Assembly: GCF_013839445.1 (NCBI RefSeq)
Contig: NZ_JACDIT010000001.1
Location: 760,126 to 824,125, forward strand
Origin: Chthonobacter albigriseus
GTDB lineage: Bacteria > Pseudomonadota > Alphaproteobacteria > Rhizobiales > Pleomorphomonadaceae
Reading direction: 5' to 3'
DNA: 64,000 nucleotides
Position numbers and translations under genes: made by a program. Of the stretch, positions 33,409 to 43,263 are shown piece by piece; within the stretch, counting starts at the first letter, position 1; each line of letters starts with the position of its first letter. Under the pieces are notes generated by a model. That model searched no databases. It saw only the letters and a list, made by a program, of their open reading frames with translations, and was not told the origin of the DNA.

Positions 33409-35999
33409 CGAGACCCCGGCTCACGTCGACCTATCGCGTTCAGTTCTTTAGCGAATTCACCTTCGCTCAGGCTCGTGCGCTGGTGCCCTACCTGCGCGCT
33501 CTGGGCGTCAGCCACCTCTACGCCTCGCCCATCTTCCAGGCTCAGGCCGGCTCCCAGCATGGCTACGACGTGGTCGACCATGACGCGATCAACCCGGAGC
33601 TCGGGGGAGAGGAAGGCCTGCGGGCGCTTTCGGCCGCGCTGAAGCAGGCGGGGCTCGGGATGATCGCCGACATCGTCCCCAACCACGCCGGCGTGGGCGG
33701 CACGGGCAATGCCCGATGGCAGGATGTGCTTGAATTCGGTAGGAAATCCCGAAACGCCCGGTTCTTCGACATCGACTGGAACGCCGGTCCGCTGGTGCTG
33801 CCCATCCTCGACGGAACGGTGACCGAGGTGGCCGCGGCGGGCCGTTTCGGAATCGATTGGGACCGCCGGGTCGGCCGCCTCGTGCTGACTTTCGAAGATC
33901 ATCGGCTGCCGCTGCGACCGGAAACCGTCGGCCGCCTGATCAGCCAGGCGGCGGAGCGGCTGAACCGCCCGGACCTGCGGGAAACCGGGGCTTCCTGGGC
34001 CGAACTGGAGACCATGCGGACCGCCACGTCCGGCCGCCGGGCTCGGCGCGATGGGCTGGTCGCGGCGCTGTCGGACCCGGAGGTCGCAGCCGCCGTCGTC
34101 GGGCCGCTCACACCGGAGCAGGCGCCCGCGCTGGTCGCCGAACAGCACTACAGGCTGATGCACTGGCGCGAGGGCGCGCAGCAGATCAACTACAGAAGGT
34201 TCTTCGACATCAACGAGTTGGCGGGGCTTCGAGTGGAGGAGCCGACGGTGTTCGAAGCGGTCCACCGGCTGCCGCTCGCGCTGGTTCGGGAAGGCATCCT
34301 GGACGGGCTCAGGGTCGACCACATCGACGGGCTCGCCGATCCCGCCGGCTACTGCGCGCGGCTGCGGGCGGCGGTCGGACCGGACGTCACCATCCACGTG
34401 GAGAAGATCCTCGGCCTTGGAGAGCCGCTGCCCGACTGGGACGTGCAGGGTACCACCGGATACGAGACGCTCAACGAGATCAACGGCTTGTTCGTGGAGC
34501 CGACAGGCTATGCCCGGCTTGCGGAAGCGGCGACCGCGAACGGGGTGGCCGGTGACATCCATGCTCGGGTGAGGGAGGCCAAGCAGGAGATCCTGGAGCG
34601 CTCGTTCGGCTCGGAGGTCGAGGTGCTGTCCAGGCTTGGGGCCGATCTCTGCCGACGGCGGGGCCATCCGGTCCGCCTGAGGACGATGCGGGAGATCCTC
34701 ACCGGGCTGATCGGGGCGCTGCCGGTCTACCGGACCTATGTCACAGAAACGGCCGGCGCGCGGGACGTGGAGATCATCCGCGCCGCCGCCGACATCGCCC
34801 GCCCGGAGCTGCGGCGCGGCGGAAAACGGGCGATGAATACGTTGGTCGAACTCATCCTGGACGGTGCGCAGGATCCGGAATCCGCGTCTTTCATCCGCCG
34901 TTTCCAGCAGCTTTCCGGCCCGGCGATGGCGAAAGGCTACGAGGATACGGAGCTCTACCGGAACGTCCCGCTCGCTTCGGTCAACGAGGTCGGAAGCCAT
35001 CTCGACCGGCCTTTCGTGACCATCCAAGCCTTTCACGCGGTGATGTCGGAAACAGCGCGGCGGGGCCTGACGTCCCTGACGCCCCTTTCCACCCACGACA
35101 CCAAGCGCGGATCAGACACCCGCGCCCGGCTCAACGTCCTGTCGGAGATGGCGTCGGACTGGATCGACCTCGTCGAGGGCTGGCGGCGGCGACACGGATC
35201 GCTCAGGGTACCTCTCTTCGAAGGCGGCGAAGCTCCCGACCGGGTGGACGAGGCGCTTGTCTACCAGACGATCGCCGGGGTCTGGCCGGTGGAGGCGTCA
35301 CGAATCGAGGCTTACCTCACCAAGGCGCTGCGGGAAGCCAAGCGCCACACGACATGGATCGACCAGAACTCTCCCTATGAGGAAGCGACCCTGGCCTTCG
35401 CACGGGCGCTCATCGAAGGCGACGAGGGCATGGCGTTCAGGGCCGAACTCGACGGTCTCATGGCCAGGCTCGACCCGGCCGGCCGGACCAACAGCCTTGC
35501 CCAGACGGTGCTGCAGCTGACGGTGCCGGGCGTTCCCGACATCTATCGCGGGTCGGAGTTCTTCGAATGGGTGCTGGTCGACCCCGACAACCGGCGGCCG
35601 GTGGACTGGGACGCCCGGGTGGCCGCGCTTCGCGGCCCGGACCCGTCGATCGAGGACGACAAGGTCGGCACCTCCAAGCAACGTTTGATCGCCGGGCTGC
35701 TCCATCTCAGGCAGTCCTACCCGGACGTCTTCCTTAAGGGCGACTACCAGGCGCTGCATGTGGTCGGGGCGGACGACGTGATCGCCTTCGCAAGGCACTA
35801 CGACGGGCAGTCGCTGGTCGTGGCCGTGCCGATCCGGGCTCTCTCGCCGCGAACAGGGACGATCGTGGTGGATGTCGGGGCGCTGCCTCCCGCTAAATGG
35901 CGCGCCTCGGTGGGTGCGACGGACCTCAGGGCCGAGGGCCGGCTGCTTCGGATCGGTCGAGCCGGACTTCCCACGGTAATCCTCTCGTCGACAACCTGA
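33405..35999 (+). CDS. treY: Malto-oligosyltrehalose synthase
   Basis: 864 residues; ATG overlaps the treZ stop (ATGA). GH13 family 26 features: STYRVQFFSEFTF, LGVSHLYASPIFQA, GSQHGYDVVDH, DIVPNHAG, LRVDHIDGLADP (Asp305), HVEKILGLGE, TTGYETLNEIN, and STHDTKRGSD near 560. It converts the reducing-end glucose of malto-oligosaccharides into a trehalosyl unit. With TreZ and GlgX it forms the glycogen-to-trehalose route. Length is at the family norm. Confidence 0.97.
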   Translation: MTRPRLTSTYRVQFFSEFTFAQARALVPYLRALGVSHLYASPIFQAQAGSQHGYDVVDHDAINPELGGEEGLRALSAALKQAGLGMIADIVPNHAGVGGTGNARWQDVLEFGRKSRNARFFDIDWNAGPLVLPILDGTVTEVAAAGRFGIDWDRRVGRLVLTFEDHRLPLRPETVGRLISQAAERLNRPDLRETGASWAELETMRTATSGRRARRDGLVAALSDPEVAAAVVGPLTPEQAPALVAEQHYRLMHWREGAQQINYRRFFDINELAGLRVEEPTVFEAVHRLPLALVREGILDGLRVDHIDGLADPAGYCARLRAAVGPDVTIHVEKILGLGEPLPDWDVQGTTGYETLNEINGLFVEPTGYARLAEAATANGVAGDIHARVREAKQEILERSFGSEVEVLSRLGADLCRRRGHPVRLRTMREILTGLIGALPVYRTYVTETAGARDVEIIRAAADIARPELRRGGKRAMNTLVELILDGAQDPESASFIRRFQQLSGPAMAKGYEDTELYRNVPLASVNEVGSHLDRPFVTIQAFHAVMSETARRGLTSLTPLSTHDTKRGSDTRARLNVLSEMASDWIDLVEGWRRRHGSLRVPLFEGGEAPDRVDEALVYQTIAGVWPVEASRIEAYLTKALREAKRHTTWIDQNSPYEEATLAFARALIEGDEGMAFRAELDGLMARLDPAGRTNSLAQTVLQLTVPGVPDIYRGSEFFEWVLVDPDNRRPVDWDARVAALRGPDPSIEDDKVGTSKQRLIAGLLHLRQSYPDVFLKGDYQALHVVGADDVIAFARHYDGQSLVVAVPIRALSPRTGTIVVDVGALPPAKWRASVGATDLRAEGRLLRIGRAGLPTVILSSTT

Positions 36000-36025
36000 A
36001 CGACGGCCCGCAAACAGGCATTCGC

Positions 36026-36535
36026 ATGTCCGCGACCGAATCCACCATGGCCGTGTTTGCGCAGGACGACCTCCTGCAGGTCTTGTGGCGGCTGCTTGCG
36101 GCCCTGTTCGCGGGCGCGGTCCTCGGTTTCGATCGTGAGATGAAGGGCCATGCCGCCGGGTTGCGGACGCACATGATGGTGGCGCTCGCGGCGGCGGCCA
36201 CCTCGAGCCTGTCCCTTGAGCTCTACGAGGAACTGCACAGCTTCAACCCGAACGGCAATGCCGACCCGATGCGCATCATCGAGGGCGTGATCGCCGCGGT
36301 CGGCTTCCTCGGCGGCGGCATGATCATCGTTGCCGGCGGAAAGGTGCAGGGGCTGACCACCGCGGCGAACCTCTGGGCGTGCGGGATCATCGGCCTGGCG
36401 TTCGGCTCGGGCCTGTTCCGGATCGGCTTCATGACGCTCGGGCTGGCGTTTCTCGTTCTGGTGGTGATCGGAGCGCTTGAGCGACACCTGATCAACAAGG
36501 ACCGGCACCCCCGCAAGACACCGGACGAAGGCTGA
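36026..36535 (+). CDS. MgtC/SapB family membrane protein
   Basis: 169 residues; an ATG seven codons in is an alternative start. Hydrophobic helices with the family's AGAVLGFDREMKGHAAGLRTHMM loop (residues 31-53), a second region GVIAAVGFLGGGMIIV, and LTTAANLWACGIIGLAFG. MgtC-family proteins are linked to growth at low magnesium and to control of ATP synthase or envelope homeostasis. It lies 26 bp after treY and may share its transcript, hence its stress control. It lacks the C-terminal ACT-like domain of true MgtC, so it is closer to the short SapB/YhiD type. Confidence 0.9.
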   Translation: MSATESTMAVFAQDDLLQVLWRLLAALFAGAVLGFDREMKGHAAGLRTHMMVALAAAATSSLSLELYEELHSFNPNGNADPMRIIEGVIAAVGFLGGGMIIVAGGKVQGLTTAANLWACGIIGLAFGSGLFRIGFMTLGLAFLVLVVIGALERHLINKDRHPRKTPDEG

Positions 36536-36567
36536 AGCGCCACCGTCCGGCACCGAGCAGGCGACGG

Positions 36568-37773
36568 TCAGCGCAAGGCGGCGAGGGTGGCGTGGTCGGG
36601 CCAGCCGTCCGCCGGCAGGCCGAGCTGGATCTGCGCAGCCCGGGTGGCTTCCCGGGTCTTGAACCCGGCCTTGCCATCGATCGGACCTGGATCCAGGCCG
36701 CGGGCGGCGAGCGCCTGCTGCAGGGCCTTGACCTCGGCGGCGGAGAGCGCATCCACCGTGCCGTTGCCCTTGCCGACCGGGCCGGCGCCGGCGAGCCGCG
36801 TGGCGAAGTAGGCGGCCGTCGTCGCGTAGACCAGCGACTCGTTCCACTGCAGATAGACGTCGAAGTTATGGTAGGCGAGAAAAGCGGGGCCGAAGCGCCC
36901 CATCGGCAGGAACAGTGCGGCCGGTCCACCTTCCAGGCTTCCGCCGTCGGCGGCTCGAACGCCCATCGACGCCCATTCGGAAGGGTCCTTCTTGATCAGG
37001 AGATCTGCCTGGTCCCAAGGCAGCTCGTTGGGGATGCGGACTTCACGCAGCCAGGGCTGGCCGCGCTGCCAGCCGAGCTGGGCGAGAAAGTTGGCCGTCG
37101 AGCCGAGGACGTCCGCCTTCGAGCGGATCAGGTTGGCGCGGCCGTCACCGTCGTAGTCGATGCCGTATCGCAGGTAGTTGGATGCCAGGAACTGGGTCTG
37201 CCCAAGTTCGCCCGCCCATGCCCCGCGCATTTCGGCTGGCGACAGGTCGCCCTTCTGGATGATCTTCAAGGCGTCGATCAGTTCGGGGCGGAACTTGTGG
37301 GGCCGGCGACAATCGTAGGCGAGCGTGGCCAGCGAGCGCAGCGTGCTCATGTCACCAAGGTTCGCACCGAAGTCGGTCTCCAGGCCCCATACGGCGACGA
37401 TGACCGGCGCCGGAACGCCGAAATCCGCCTCGATCTGACGGAAAAGGCCGGCGTTCTTCTTGATCTGCGCGGCGCCCTGCTGAAGGCGGTAGGAGGCGAC
37501 CATGCGGCCGGCGAACTCCAGGAAGGTCTGCGAGAAGACGCCCTGCCCGCGATCCTTCTTGATCACCGCCTTGTCGTAGGAAAGCCCGTCGAGACCGGCG
37601 GAAACGATGTCCGGGGAAATCCCGGCCGCCAGCGCCTCCTGCTTCATATCCTCCAGCCAAGGACCGAAATCGGAGCCGTTGCCGCAGGCGGCGGTGGCCG
37701 GCGCGGCGAGCGCGATTAGGGCCGTGGAGAAGACCACGCTCCGCAGAGCTTGCTTCAGGCTGGACAATGTCAT
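36568..37773 (-). CDS. Lytic murein transglycosylase, MltB-like
   Basis: 401 residues from the ATG at 37773. Signal peptide about 1-28 (RSVVFSTALIALAAPATA). The SLT_2 domain (35-320) has catalytic Glu132 in VAVWGLETDFG, then AYDCRRPHKFR and GAWAGELGQTQFL. The C-terminal peptidoglycan-binding domain (about 340-400) reads EVKALQQALAARGLDPGPIDG and TREATRAAQ. It cleaves glycan strands with formation of 1,6-anhydro-muramyl ends, in the periplasm. Cys30 follows the signal region but is not in a standard lipobox. The frame stays open upstream to 37884, but the signal peptide sets the start. Confidence 0.95.
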   Translation of the reverse strand: MTLSSLKQALRSVVFSTALIALAAPATAACGNGSDFGPWLEDMKQEALAAGISPDIVSAGLDGLSYDKAVIKKDRGQGVFSQTFLEFAGRMVASYRLQQGAAQIKKNAGLFRQIEADFGVPAPVIVAVWGLETDFGANLGDMSTLRSLATLAYDCRRPHKFRPELIDALKIIQKGDLSPAEMRGAWAGELGQTQFLASNYLRYGIDYDGDGRANLIRSKADVLGSTANFLAQLGWQRGQPWLREVRIPNELPWDQADLLIKKDPSEWASMGVRAADGGSLEGGPAALFLPMGRFGPAFLAYHNFDVYLQWNESLVYATTAAYFATRLAGAGPVGKGNGTVDALSAAEVKALQQALAARGLDPGPIDGKAGFKTREATRAAQIQLGLPADGWPDHATLAALR

Positions 37774-37852
37774 GCGTCGAATCCCGTTGAAGTCCTCGAA
37801 TCGGCGGACCATAGCCCGACCGCCGCGCCTTGTGCCAGACCGGGACAGCCGC

Positions 37853-38752
37853 TCATTCGGGCAGGGGGATGAACTCGTCGTCATCGGGGACGGCCGGAAA
37901 GGCGCCGGCCTTCCAGGCCGCCTTGGCTTCCTCGATCCGGTCCTTGTCCGACGACACGAAGTTCCACCAGAGATGGCGCGGCCCGTCCATCGGGTCGCCG
38001 CCGACGACCAGGATGCGGGCGGGCTCCACAGCGGTGACGGTAATCTCGTCGCCCGGCCGGAAGACCAGAAGCTGGCCGGGCCCGAAGGGGTCGCCAGCGA
38101 TCTCGATCAGGCCGGAAAGCGTGAAGATGGCCCGCTCCTCATGCGAAGCGGGGATGGGGAGCCGGGCGCCCGCCTCCAGGATGGCGTCGGCGTAGATCGT
38201 CTCCCATGCGGTCTCGACAGGCGACGTGCTGCCCCAGAGCGAGCCGGCGATGACGCGGACCTTCTTGCCCTCGGCTTCGATGACCGGCAGCGCGGCGCGC
38301 GGCACATGGGCGAAGTCCGGCGCGGTATCCTCCAGCGCCTTCGGCAGGGCCACCCAGGACTGGATGCCGAAGAGAGGGCCGCCCGTCGCTCGCACTTCGG
38401 CGCGGGTCCGCTCGGAGTGGGTGATCCCCCGGCCGGCCGTCATCCAGTTCACGTCTCCCGGAACGATAGGCTGGACCGAGCCGAGGCTGTCGCGATGGAG
38501 GATCTCGCCTTGATAGAGGTAGGTGACCGTCGCAAGGCCGATGTGGGGGTGCGGGCGCACATCGATGCCCTGGCCGGTGATCAGTTCCGCAGGGCCCATC
38601 TGATCAAGGAAGACGAAGGGGCCGACCATCCGGCGGCCCGCCGACGGCAGCGCACGCCGGACCTCGAAGCCGCCGATGTCACGCACGCGTGGAATGATGA
38701 CGGTTTCGATCGCCGGATTCGGCATCTCGGGAGGGACGTTCTGATCCGGCAT
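37853..38752 (-). CDS. Pirin family protein
   Basis: 299 residues. The N-terminal cupin carries the pirin metal motif: [18 protein letters not shown] with two His, then a third His and Glu in [16 protein letters not shown]. The C-terminal cupin is degenerate. Bacterial pirins include quercetinase-like dioxygenases and redox-linked regulators; activity here is not predictable. It lies upstream of the transglycosylase gene on the same strand (80 bp from its ATG), but there is no evidence of joint function. Confidence 0.94.
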   Translation of the reverse strand: MPDQNVPPEMPNPAIETVIIPRVRDIGGFEVRRALPSAGRRMVGPFVFLDQMGPAELITGQGIDVRPHPHIGLATVTYLYQGEILHRDSLGSVQPIVPGDVNWMTAGRGITHSERTRAEVRATGGPLFGIQSWVALPKALEDTAPDFAHVPRAALPVIEAEGKKVRVIAGSLWGSTSPVETAWETIYADAILEAGARLPIPASHEERAIFTLSGLIEIAGDPFGPGQLLVFRPGDEITVTAVEPARILVVGGDPMDGPRHLWWNFVSSDKDRIEEAKAAWKAGAFPAVPDDDEFIPLPE

Positions 38753-38976
38753 CGGTGGTGCACCCGTGAAGATTGGTTCCGATCTCGGTTGCTGCGGGAT
38801 GCTCGCTGTTTACTTGGGCAGATAACGCCGGTGACCGCGATTTATACTGACACAATCCCCAAGTTTCCGCTTTTTCCGCGCCCGAAGAAGCATCAGCGAA
38901 TTAAATATTCTGCAGCATGTCAAGGATATGAATGATTGCCGATGACGGTTTCGTATGAGGAGGATTCGCGCCCGCC

Positions 38977-41385
38977 ATGTCCAAGACCATCGCCAGGCTG
39001 GTAGCCGATCGCAAAACGTCGACGAAGATCGTCGTCTCTCTCGCGGCCATCCTCGCGTTGACAGGCTGCGTAGGCGCGACGGGATACGTCTTCATCGACC
39101 TGTTGCAGCAACGGATGGACCGGACTGCGTCGACCACGGACAGCATGACAGGCCTGCAAGGGCTGGTGTCAACCGTGGAGGGGTTCGCCGACGGGCACAG
39201 CGAGACCAAGCTCGCGCCCATCGAGGCCGACATCGACCGGCAGATAGTCGAACTGGAGACCCTCGCCGCGGCCGCTTCGCCCGAAGCAGCGCCGGTGGCC
39301 GGCGCAGCACGCGAAGCGCTGGGTGTTCTCAAGTCCGACCTCGCGCAGACCGACGCGGACAAGACGGCCCTGATGGACGCGGAGGCCAAGCTGCAGCAAA
39401 CGGCTTCCTCGTTGGAGACGACCAGCCTTGCCGTCGCTGACGTTGCCATCAAGCTTTCGCGCGACGCCGCGCGCAGGGAGCAAACGGCCAAGGATCTCCT
39501 CAAGACCGGCAATCGCCTCGCGGCTGCGGCCGGCGAGACGGAGGCGACGGCGCGCGCCCTGGCAGGACGCTTCGGCAGCGGAGCGGATGGCGCGGCAGAC
39601 AAGGCAGCGCTCGACACCGGTCTTGCGACCATGACGAAGGCGATGCGGAAGGCGAAAACCGCTGCCGCGGGTGGCGCGGTGGATCAGTTGAAGGTCGTTG
39701 AAGGGCTGATTGCGGACGTCAAGGCTCTGGCGGAACCCGCTGCCGCGGGAGATGCCGTTGCACGCCGGTCGCTGGCGGCCACCGCCATCCAGCTTGCCGG
39801 CCGGGCAGCCGTGCTGCGCAACACGGCCGTGGACGCTTTCGCAGGAGGCATCGACGCGCTGGCCAAGGTAGAAACGGAGACGGTGGCCACCCGTGGCATC
39901 GGGGAAGGTGCTTCCAAACTCAATGCGAGCGCCCGCAAGCTGATGCTCGACACCGTCGTGTTCGTCGGCGCGCCGGGCCCGGAGACGCTCGGCAGCCTCA
40001 AGGCGCAGGTCGAGCAGGTCAAAAGATTGCTTGAGGTGATCGCCCAGGACGGTGCCGCGGTGGCCGAGATCACGACCAGCCTGGAAAAGGCGAAGGCGCT
40101 GCCGGATGCGGTCGTCACGGGCGCCGACACGGTGCTGCAGTTGCAGGGAAAACTCGACGTGTCCGGCACGGCGATGCGCGCGAGCCTGATGAAGGCTGCC
40201 CAGTCGCTCACCGAGTTGGTGGCGCTGGAACGCTCCGCGGCGGCCGGGGACAGGCAGGCGGCGGTCCAATGGATCGTCGGCACCATTGTGGTGGCGGCGC
40301 TGGCGAGCATCCTGATCGGATCCGTGCTGATGATCGTGATCCAGCGGCCGATCCGCTCGTTGACAGCCGGCATGATGCGGCTGGCGGACGGCGACACCGG
40401 GCTGGTGCTCGCCGGCGCGGAACGCAAGGACGAGATCGGCGCGATGACGCGGGCCGTGCTGGTGTTCCGCGACAATGCGATCGAGCGGCAGCGGCTGGAG
40501 GCGCAGGCGCAAGCCGAGCGGGACGAGCGGGAGGCCCGCCAGGGCCGGGTGGAGACCCTGGTGCGCGGCTTCGAGACGACAGTCGGCCGGCTGTTGTCGC
40601 AGGTGTCGTCGAGCGGAGAGACGCTGCAGTCGACGGCGGATCGGCTGAACGGGATCGCCGGGACGACGGCGGCGAAGGCAGAATCGGCGGCTTCCGCTTC
40701 GAACCAGGCTTCCGCCAACGTTCAGACCGTGGCGAGCGCCGCGGAAGAACTCTCCGCCTCGATCGGCGCGATCTCCGGTCAAGTTCAGCGCACGAAGTCG
40801 GTGGTGGCGGAAGCGCGTGTGAAGGCGCAGGGCACGAACGGCCAAATCGCCAGCCTCACGGAGTCGGCGACACGGATCGGCGACGTGGTGAAGCTGATCT
40901 CCTCGATCGCGGAGCAGACCAACCTCCTCGCGCTCAATGCCACGATCGAAGCGGCGCGGGCCGGCGAAGCGGGACGCGGGTTCTCCGTGGTCGCCGGCGA
41001 GGTGAAGAACCTCGCCACCCAGACCGCGAAAGCGACCGAGGACATCGCCAAACAGATCGCCGCGATCCAGGAGTCCACGGCCGACGCGGTCGGGGCGATC
41101 CAGGGCATCGTGGAGACCATGGAGGACGTTGACCGGCACACCCAGGAGATCGCGGCCGCGGTGGAGCAGCAGGGATCGGCCACGCAGGAGATCACCGGCA
41201 GCGTCACCGATGCGGCGCACGGCACGGCCTTGGTGGTCGGCGACATGAGCGACCTCAACGTCGCCGTCGCGGAGACCTCGCAGACGGCGAGCGCGGTGCT
41301 CTCGGCGTCCGGCGCGATGCGGGCCACCGCCGAGGACCTGCGGATCGAGGTGGATCAGTTCCTACGTGGCGTCGCCGCCGCCTGA
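38977..41385 (+). CDS. Methyl-accepting chemotaxis protein
   Basis: 802 residues. TM1 about 18-40, a long periplasmic region of helical, Ala-rich sequence (about 41-425), TM2 about 430-452, HAMP (453-505; [16 protein letters not shown]), then the signalling domain with the conserved hairpin [21 protein letters not shown] at about 645-665 and [22 protein letters not shown] lies 14 nt upstream of the ATG. The sensor region resembles helical-bundle ligand domains; the signal is unknown. No che genes are adjacent, so it works with chemotaxis proteins encoded elsewhere. Confidence 0.96.
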   Translation: MSKTIARLVADRKTSTKIVVSLAAILALTGCVGATGYVFIDLLQQRMDRTASTTDSMTGLQGLVSTVEGFADGHSETKLAPIEADIDRQIVELETLAAAASPEAAPVAGAAREALGVLKSDLAQTDADKTALMDAEAKLQQTASSLETTSLAVADVAIKLSRDAARREQTAKDLLKTGNRLAAAAGETEATARALAGRFGSGADGAADKAALDTGLATMTKAMRKAKTAAAGGAVDQLKVVEGLIADVKALAEPAAAGDAVARRSLAATAIQLAGRAAVLRNTAVDAFAGGIDALAKVETETVATRGIGEGASKLNASARKLMLDTVVFVGAPGPETLGSLKAQVEQVKRLLEVIAQDGAAVAEITTSLEKAKALPDAVVTGADTVLQLQGKLDVSGTAMRASLMKAAQSLTELVALERSAAAGDRQAAVQWIVGTIVVAALASILIGSVLMIVIQRPIRSLTAGMMRLADGDTGLVLAGAERKDEIGAMTRAVLVFRDNAIERQRLEAQAQAERDEREARQGRVETLVRGFETTVGRLLSQVSSSGETLQSTADRLNGIAGTTAAKAESAASASNQASANVQTVASAAEELSASIGAISGQVQRTKSVVAEARVKAQGTNGQIASLTESATRIGDVVKLISSIAEQTNLLALNATIEAARAGEAGRGFSVVAGEVKNLATQTAKATEDIAKQIAAIQESTADAVGAIQGIVETMEDVDRHTQEIAAAVEQQGSATQEITGSVTDAAHGTALVVGDMSDLNVAVAETSQTASAVLSASGAMRATAEDLRIEVDQFLRGVAAA

Positions 41386-41438
41386 CCCGGGCTTCGACGA
41401 CCTGTCACGGCAAAGTCAGAGCCAAAGCGCCCGTCGCC

Positions 41439-41463
41439 GGAACAAACCGGCGGCGGGCGTGTT
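41439..41463 (+). promoter_or_regulatory. EcfG-type promoter for the ElaB-like gene
   Basis: GGAAC (41439-41443), 16-nt spacer, TGTT (41460-41463), 44 nt before the ATG at 41508. It lies in the 122-bp gap after the chemoreceptor gene. Confidence 0.58.
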
Positions 41464-41507
41464 CATTCCGGTGTCCGTTTCCATGCGCAAAGAGGGAAGA
41501 ATTCGCC

Positions 41508-41855
41508 ATGGCCAACACCGGTTCAACTGCGCGCACACCTGAATCCAACGAACAGATGCAGGCCGACAATGCCCGGCTGCAGAGCGAGATCGCCGAGCTG
41601 AAGGCCGAGCTGGCCCGGCTTTCGTCCACGATCGGGACGATCGCCAACCGCCGCTACGAGGATCTGCGCGACCGTGCATCCGGCTATGCCGAGGACTTCG
41701 CCCGCCAGGGTGCGGCCCTGCGCGACCAGGCCTACGAGCGGGCCGGCGTGATGGAGCAGGAGGTCGAGCGCTCGATCCGCGAGCGGCCGCTGGCCGCCGT
41801 GGCGATCGCCGCGGGCGTCGGGTACCTGGTGGGCCTCATCTCGCGGTCGCGGTGA
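41508..41855 (+). CDS. ElaB/YqjD-like (DUF883) membrane-anchored protein
   Basis: 115 residues. A coiled coil (about 12-45; ADNARLQSEIAELKAELARL) is followed by an amphipathic region and a C-terminal anchor IRERPLAAVAIAAGVGYLVG, residues 91-110, which is the DUF883 pattern (RERP...A...G...G.L). E. coli ElaB and YqjD are stationary-phase, tail-anchored proteins that associate with ribosomes. AGAGGGAAG lies before the ATG. It is coupled to the next gene (GTGA overlap), and an EcfG-type site is upstream. Confidence 0.9.
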   Translation: MANTGSTARTPESNEQMQADNARLQSEIAELKAELARLSSTIGTIANRRYEDLRDRASGYAEDFARQGAALRDQAYERAGVMEQEVERSIRERPLAAVAIAAGVGYLVGLISRSR

Positions 41856-42283
41856 CCTCGATGCTGGGCCCGATCCTCTCGGCCCTTGCGCTCGCCGAGG
41901 TGAAGCGGTCGGCGGACCGCGCCATCCGATCCCTGGTGATCGGGCTGGCGCTCGCCGTCGCGGCAGGCGTCGCCTTCGCCTTCCTGGTCGCAGCCGGCCT
42001 GATCGCCATCGCGCAGGAACTCGGCCCGGTCTGGGCCTGCCTGATCGCGGCGCTGATCTTCGGCCTGGCGGCACTGGTGCTCTACGTCGTGCGCATCAAC
42101 GTTCGCCGGCAACGGCCCGCGCGGTCGGCGATGCTGGGCGCGCTCGGCGGGACGGCGGCAGGCGCCGCATCGGCGCCGGACGGGCCTCCGCGCCGGCGGT
42201 CATGGCGGCCTTCGCCGCGCCGGTTCCTACTTCCGGCAGCGGCTGCGGCCTTCGTGGCAGCGCTGTTCGCCGCCCGGCGCTGA
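41852..42283 (+). CDS. Phage_holin_3_6 (holin-X) family membrane protein
   Basis: 143 residues; GTG start overlapping the previous stop (an ATG three codons later is an alternative). Two close hydrophobic helices at about 28-52 and 62-82 (ALAVAAGVAFAFLVAAGLIAI; CLIAALIFGLAALVLYVV), then a basic Arg/Pro-rich region and a last hydrophobic segment. Despite the family name this is a host gene, usually next to DUF883 genes in proteobacteria. It probably works in the membrane with the ElaB-like partner. Function unknown. Confidence 0.82.
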   Translation: MTSMLGPILSALALAEVKRSADRAIRSLVIGLALAVAAGVAFAFLVAAGLIAIAQELGPVWACLIAALIFGLAALVLYVVRINVRRQRPARSAMLGALGGTAAGAASAPDGPPRRRSWRPSPRRFLLPAAAAAFVAALFAARR

Positions 42284-42287
42284 CGGT

Positions 42288-43214
42288 TCAGACAAGATCC
42301 TGGAGGTCGCCCTCGGCTGGTCCGGCGGCGACCTTCTTCTGTCGTTCGAAGATGAAGATGCCCGCGCCGACGATGATGACGGCGCCGAGCAGCATGGAGA
42401 GCTTCGGCACATCCCCGAAGACGAGCCAGCCGAACAGGATCGCCCAGACCAGAAGCGTATACTGGAACGGAGCCACCACCGCGGCAGGGGCCAGCTTCAG
42501 CGAGCGGTTGATCAGGATGTGCGCCAGCATGGCGATGATGCCGAGACCGGCGAGCAGCGCGGCATCGAAGGGCGTCGGCGTCACCCAATCGAAGGGGGCG
42601 AGCACGATGCCGGCGACCAGAGCGCCGAAGGTTTGCCAGAACACCAGCGTGGTGTCGGGCGTGGCCCGCAGTATGCGGCTCTGGATGATCATCATGGCGA
42701 AGAACAGACTGCCGATGATCGAGATGAGCGCGGCGAAGGAGAGCGACTCGCTGGAGGGCTCCAGGGCGACCACCACGCCGACGAAGCCGATCACGATCGC
42801 CGTCCAGCGCCGCCAGCCGACGCGTTCGCCAAGGAAGAACGGCGAGAGAGCCGCGACCCAGATCGGCGCGGCGAGGTAGAAGGTCATCACGTCGGCGATC
42901 GGCAGGTACATGACCGCGACGTAGAAGATGATCACCTCGAAGGTGGAGAAGATCACCCGGAGAACCTGGACCCAGGGCTTCTCCACCACCACGAGGCTGC
43001 GGACGCCCTGACGCGCGACCATCGGGGCCATCACCACCAGGGCTGCGGCGGAGCGGATCAGAAGGACCTGCCCGACCGAGTAGGTCGCGACCAGCCATTT
43101 GCCGAGCACGTCATTGGCCGAAAACATGAAATCGCCGAGCAGCATCAGCGCGATGCCAAGCCCGATCGCATTCTTGTGGCGATCGAGGGCGCCCGCCATG
43201 TTGCTCGCCGACAC
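42288..43214 (-). CDS. DMT-superfamily (EamA) transporter
   Basis: 308 residues, GTG start at 43214 with AAAGG upstream; an ATG five codons in is possible. About ten hydrophobic helices in two EamA repeats. Conserved features: LGDFMFSANDVLGKWL in helix 1, YLPIADVMTFYLAAPIWVA in repeat one, and LAPAAVVAPFQYTLLVWAI in repeat two. Family members export amino acids, nucleobases or other metabolites. Only 4 bp separate its stop from the convergent holin-X stop. Confidence 0.92.
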   Translation of the reverse strand: MSASNMAGALDRHKNAIGLGIALMLLGDFMFSANDVLGKWLVATYSVGQVLLIRSAAALVVMAPMVARQGVRSLVVVEKPWVQVLRVIFSTFEVIIFYVAVMYLPIADVMTFYLAAPIWVAALSPFFLGERVGWRRWTAIVIGFVGVVVALEPSSESLSFAALISIIGSLFFAMMIIQSRILRATPDTTLVFWQTFGALVAGIVLAPFDWVTPTPFDAALLAGLGIIAMLAHILINRSLKLAPAAVVAPFQYTLLVWAILFGWLVFGDVPKLSMLLGAVIIVGAGIFIFERQKKVAAGPAEGDLQDLV

Positions 43215-43263
43215 GCTTCAGAGCCTTTCAAACCGATCCGCAGAGCACCGGGCTAGCACAGCC

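Noticed and set aside
41852-42283. Prophage signal from the holin-family protein
   Set aside because: The family name is historical; neighbours are chromosomal housekeeping genes and no phage structural, lysis or integrase gene is present.
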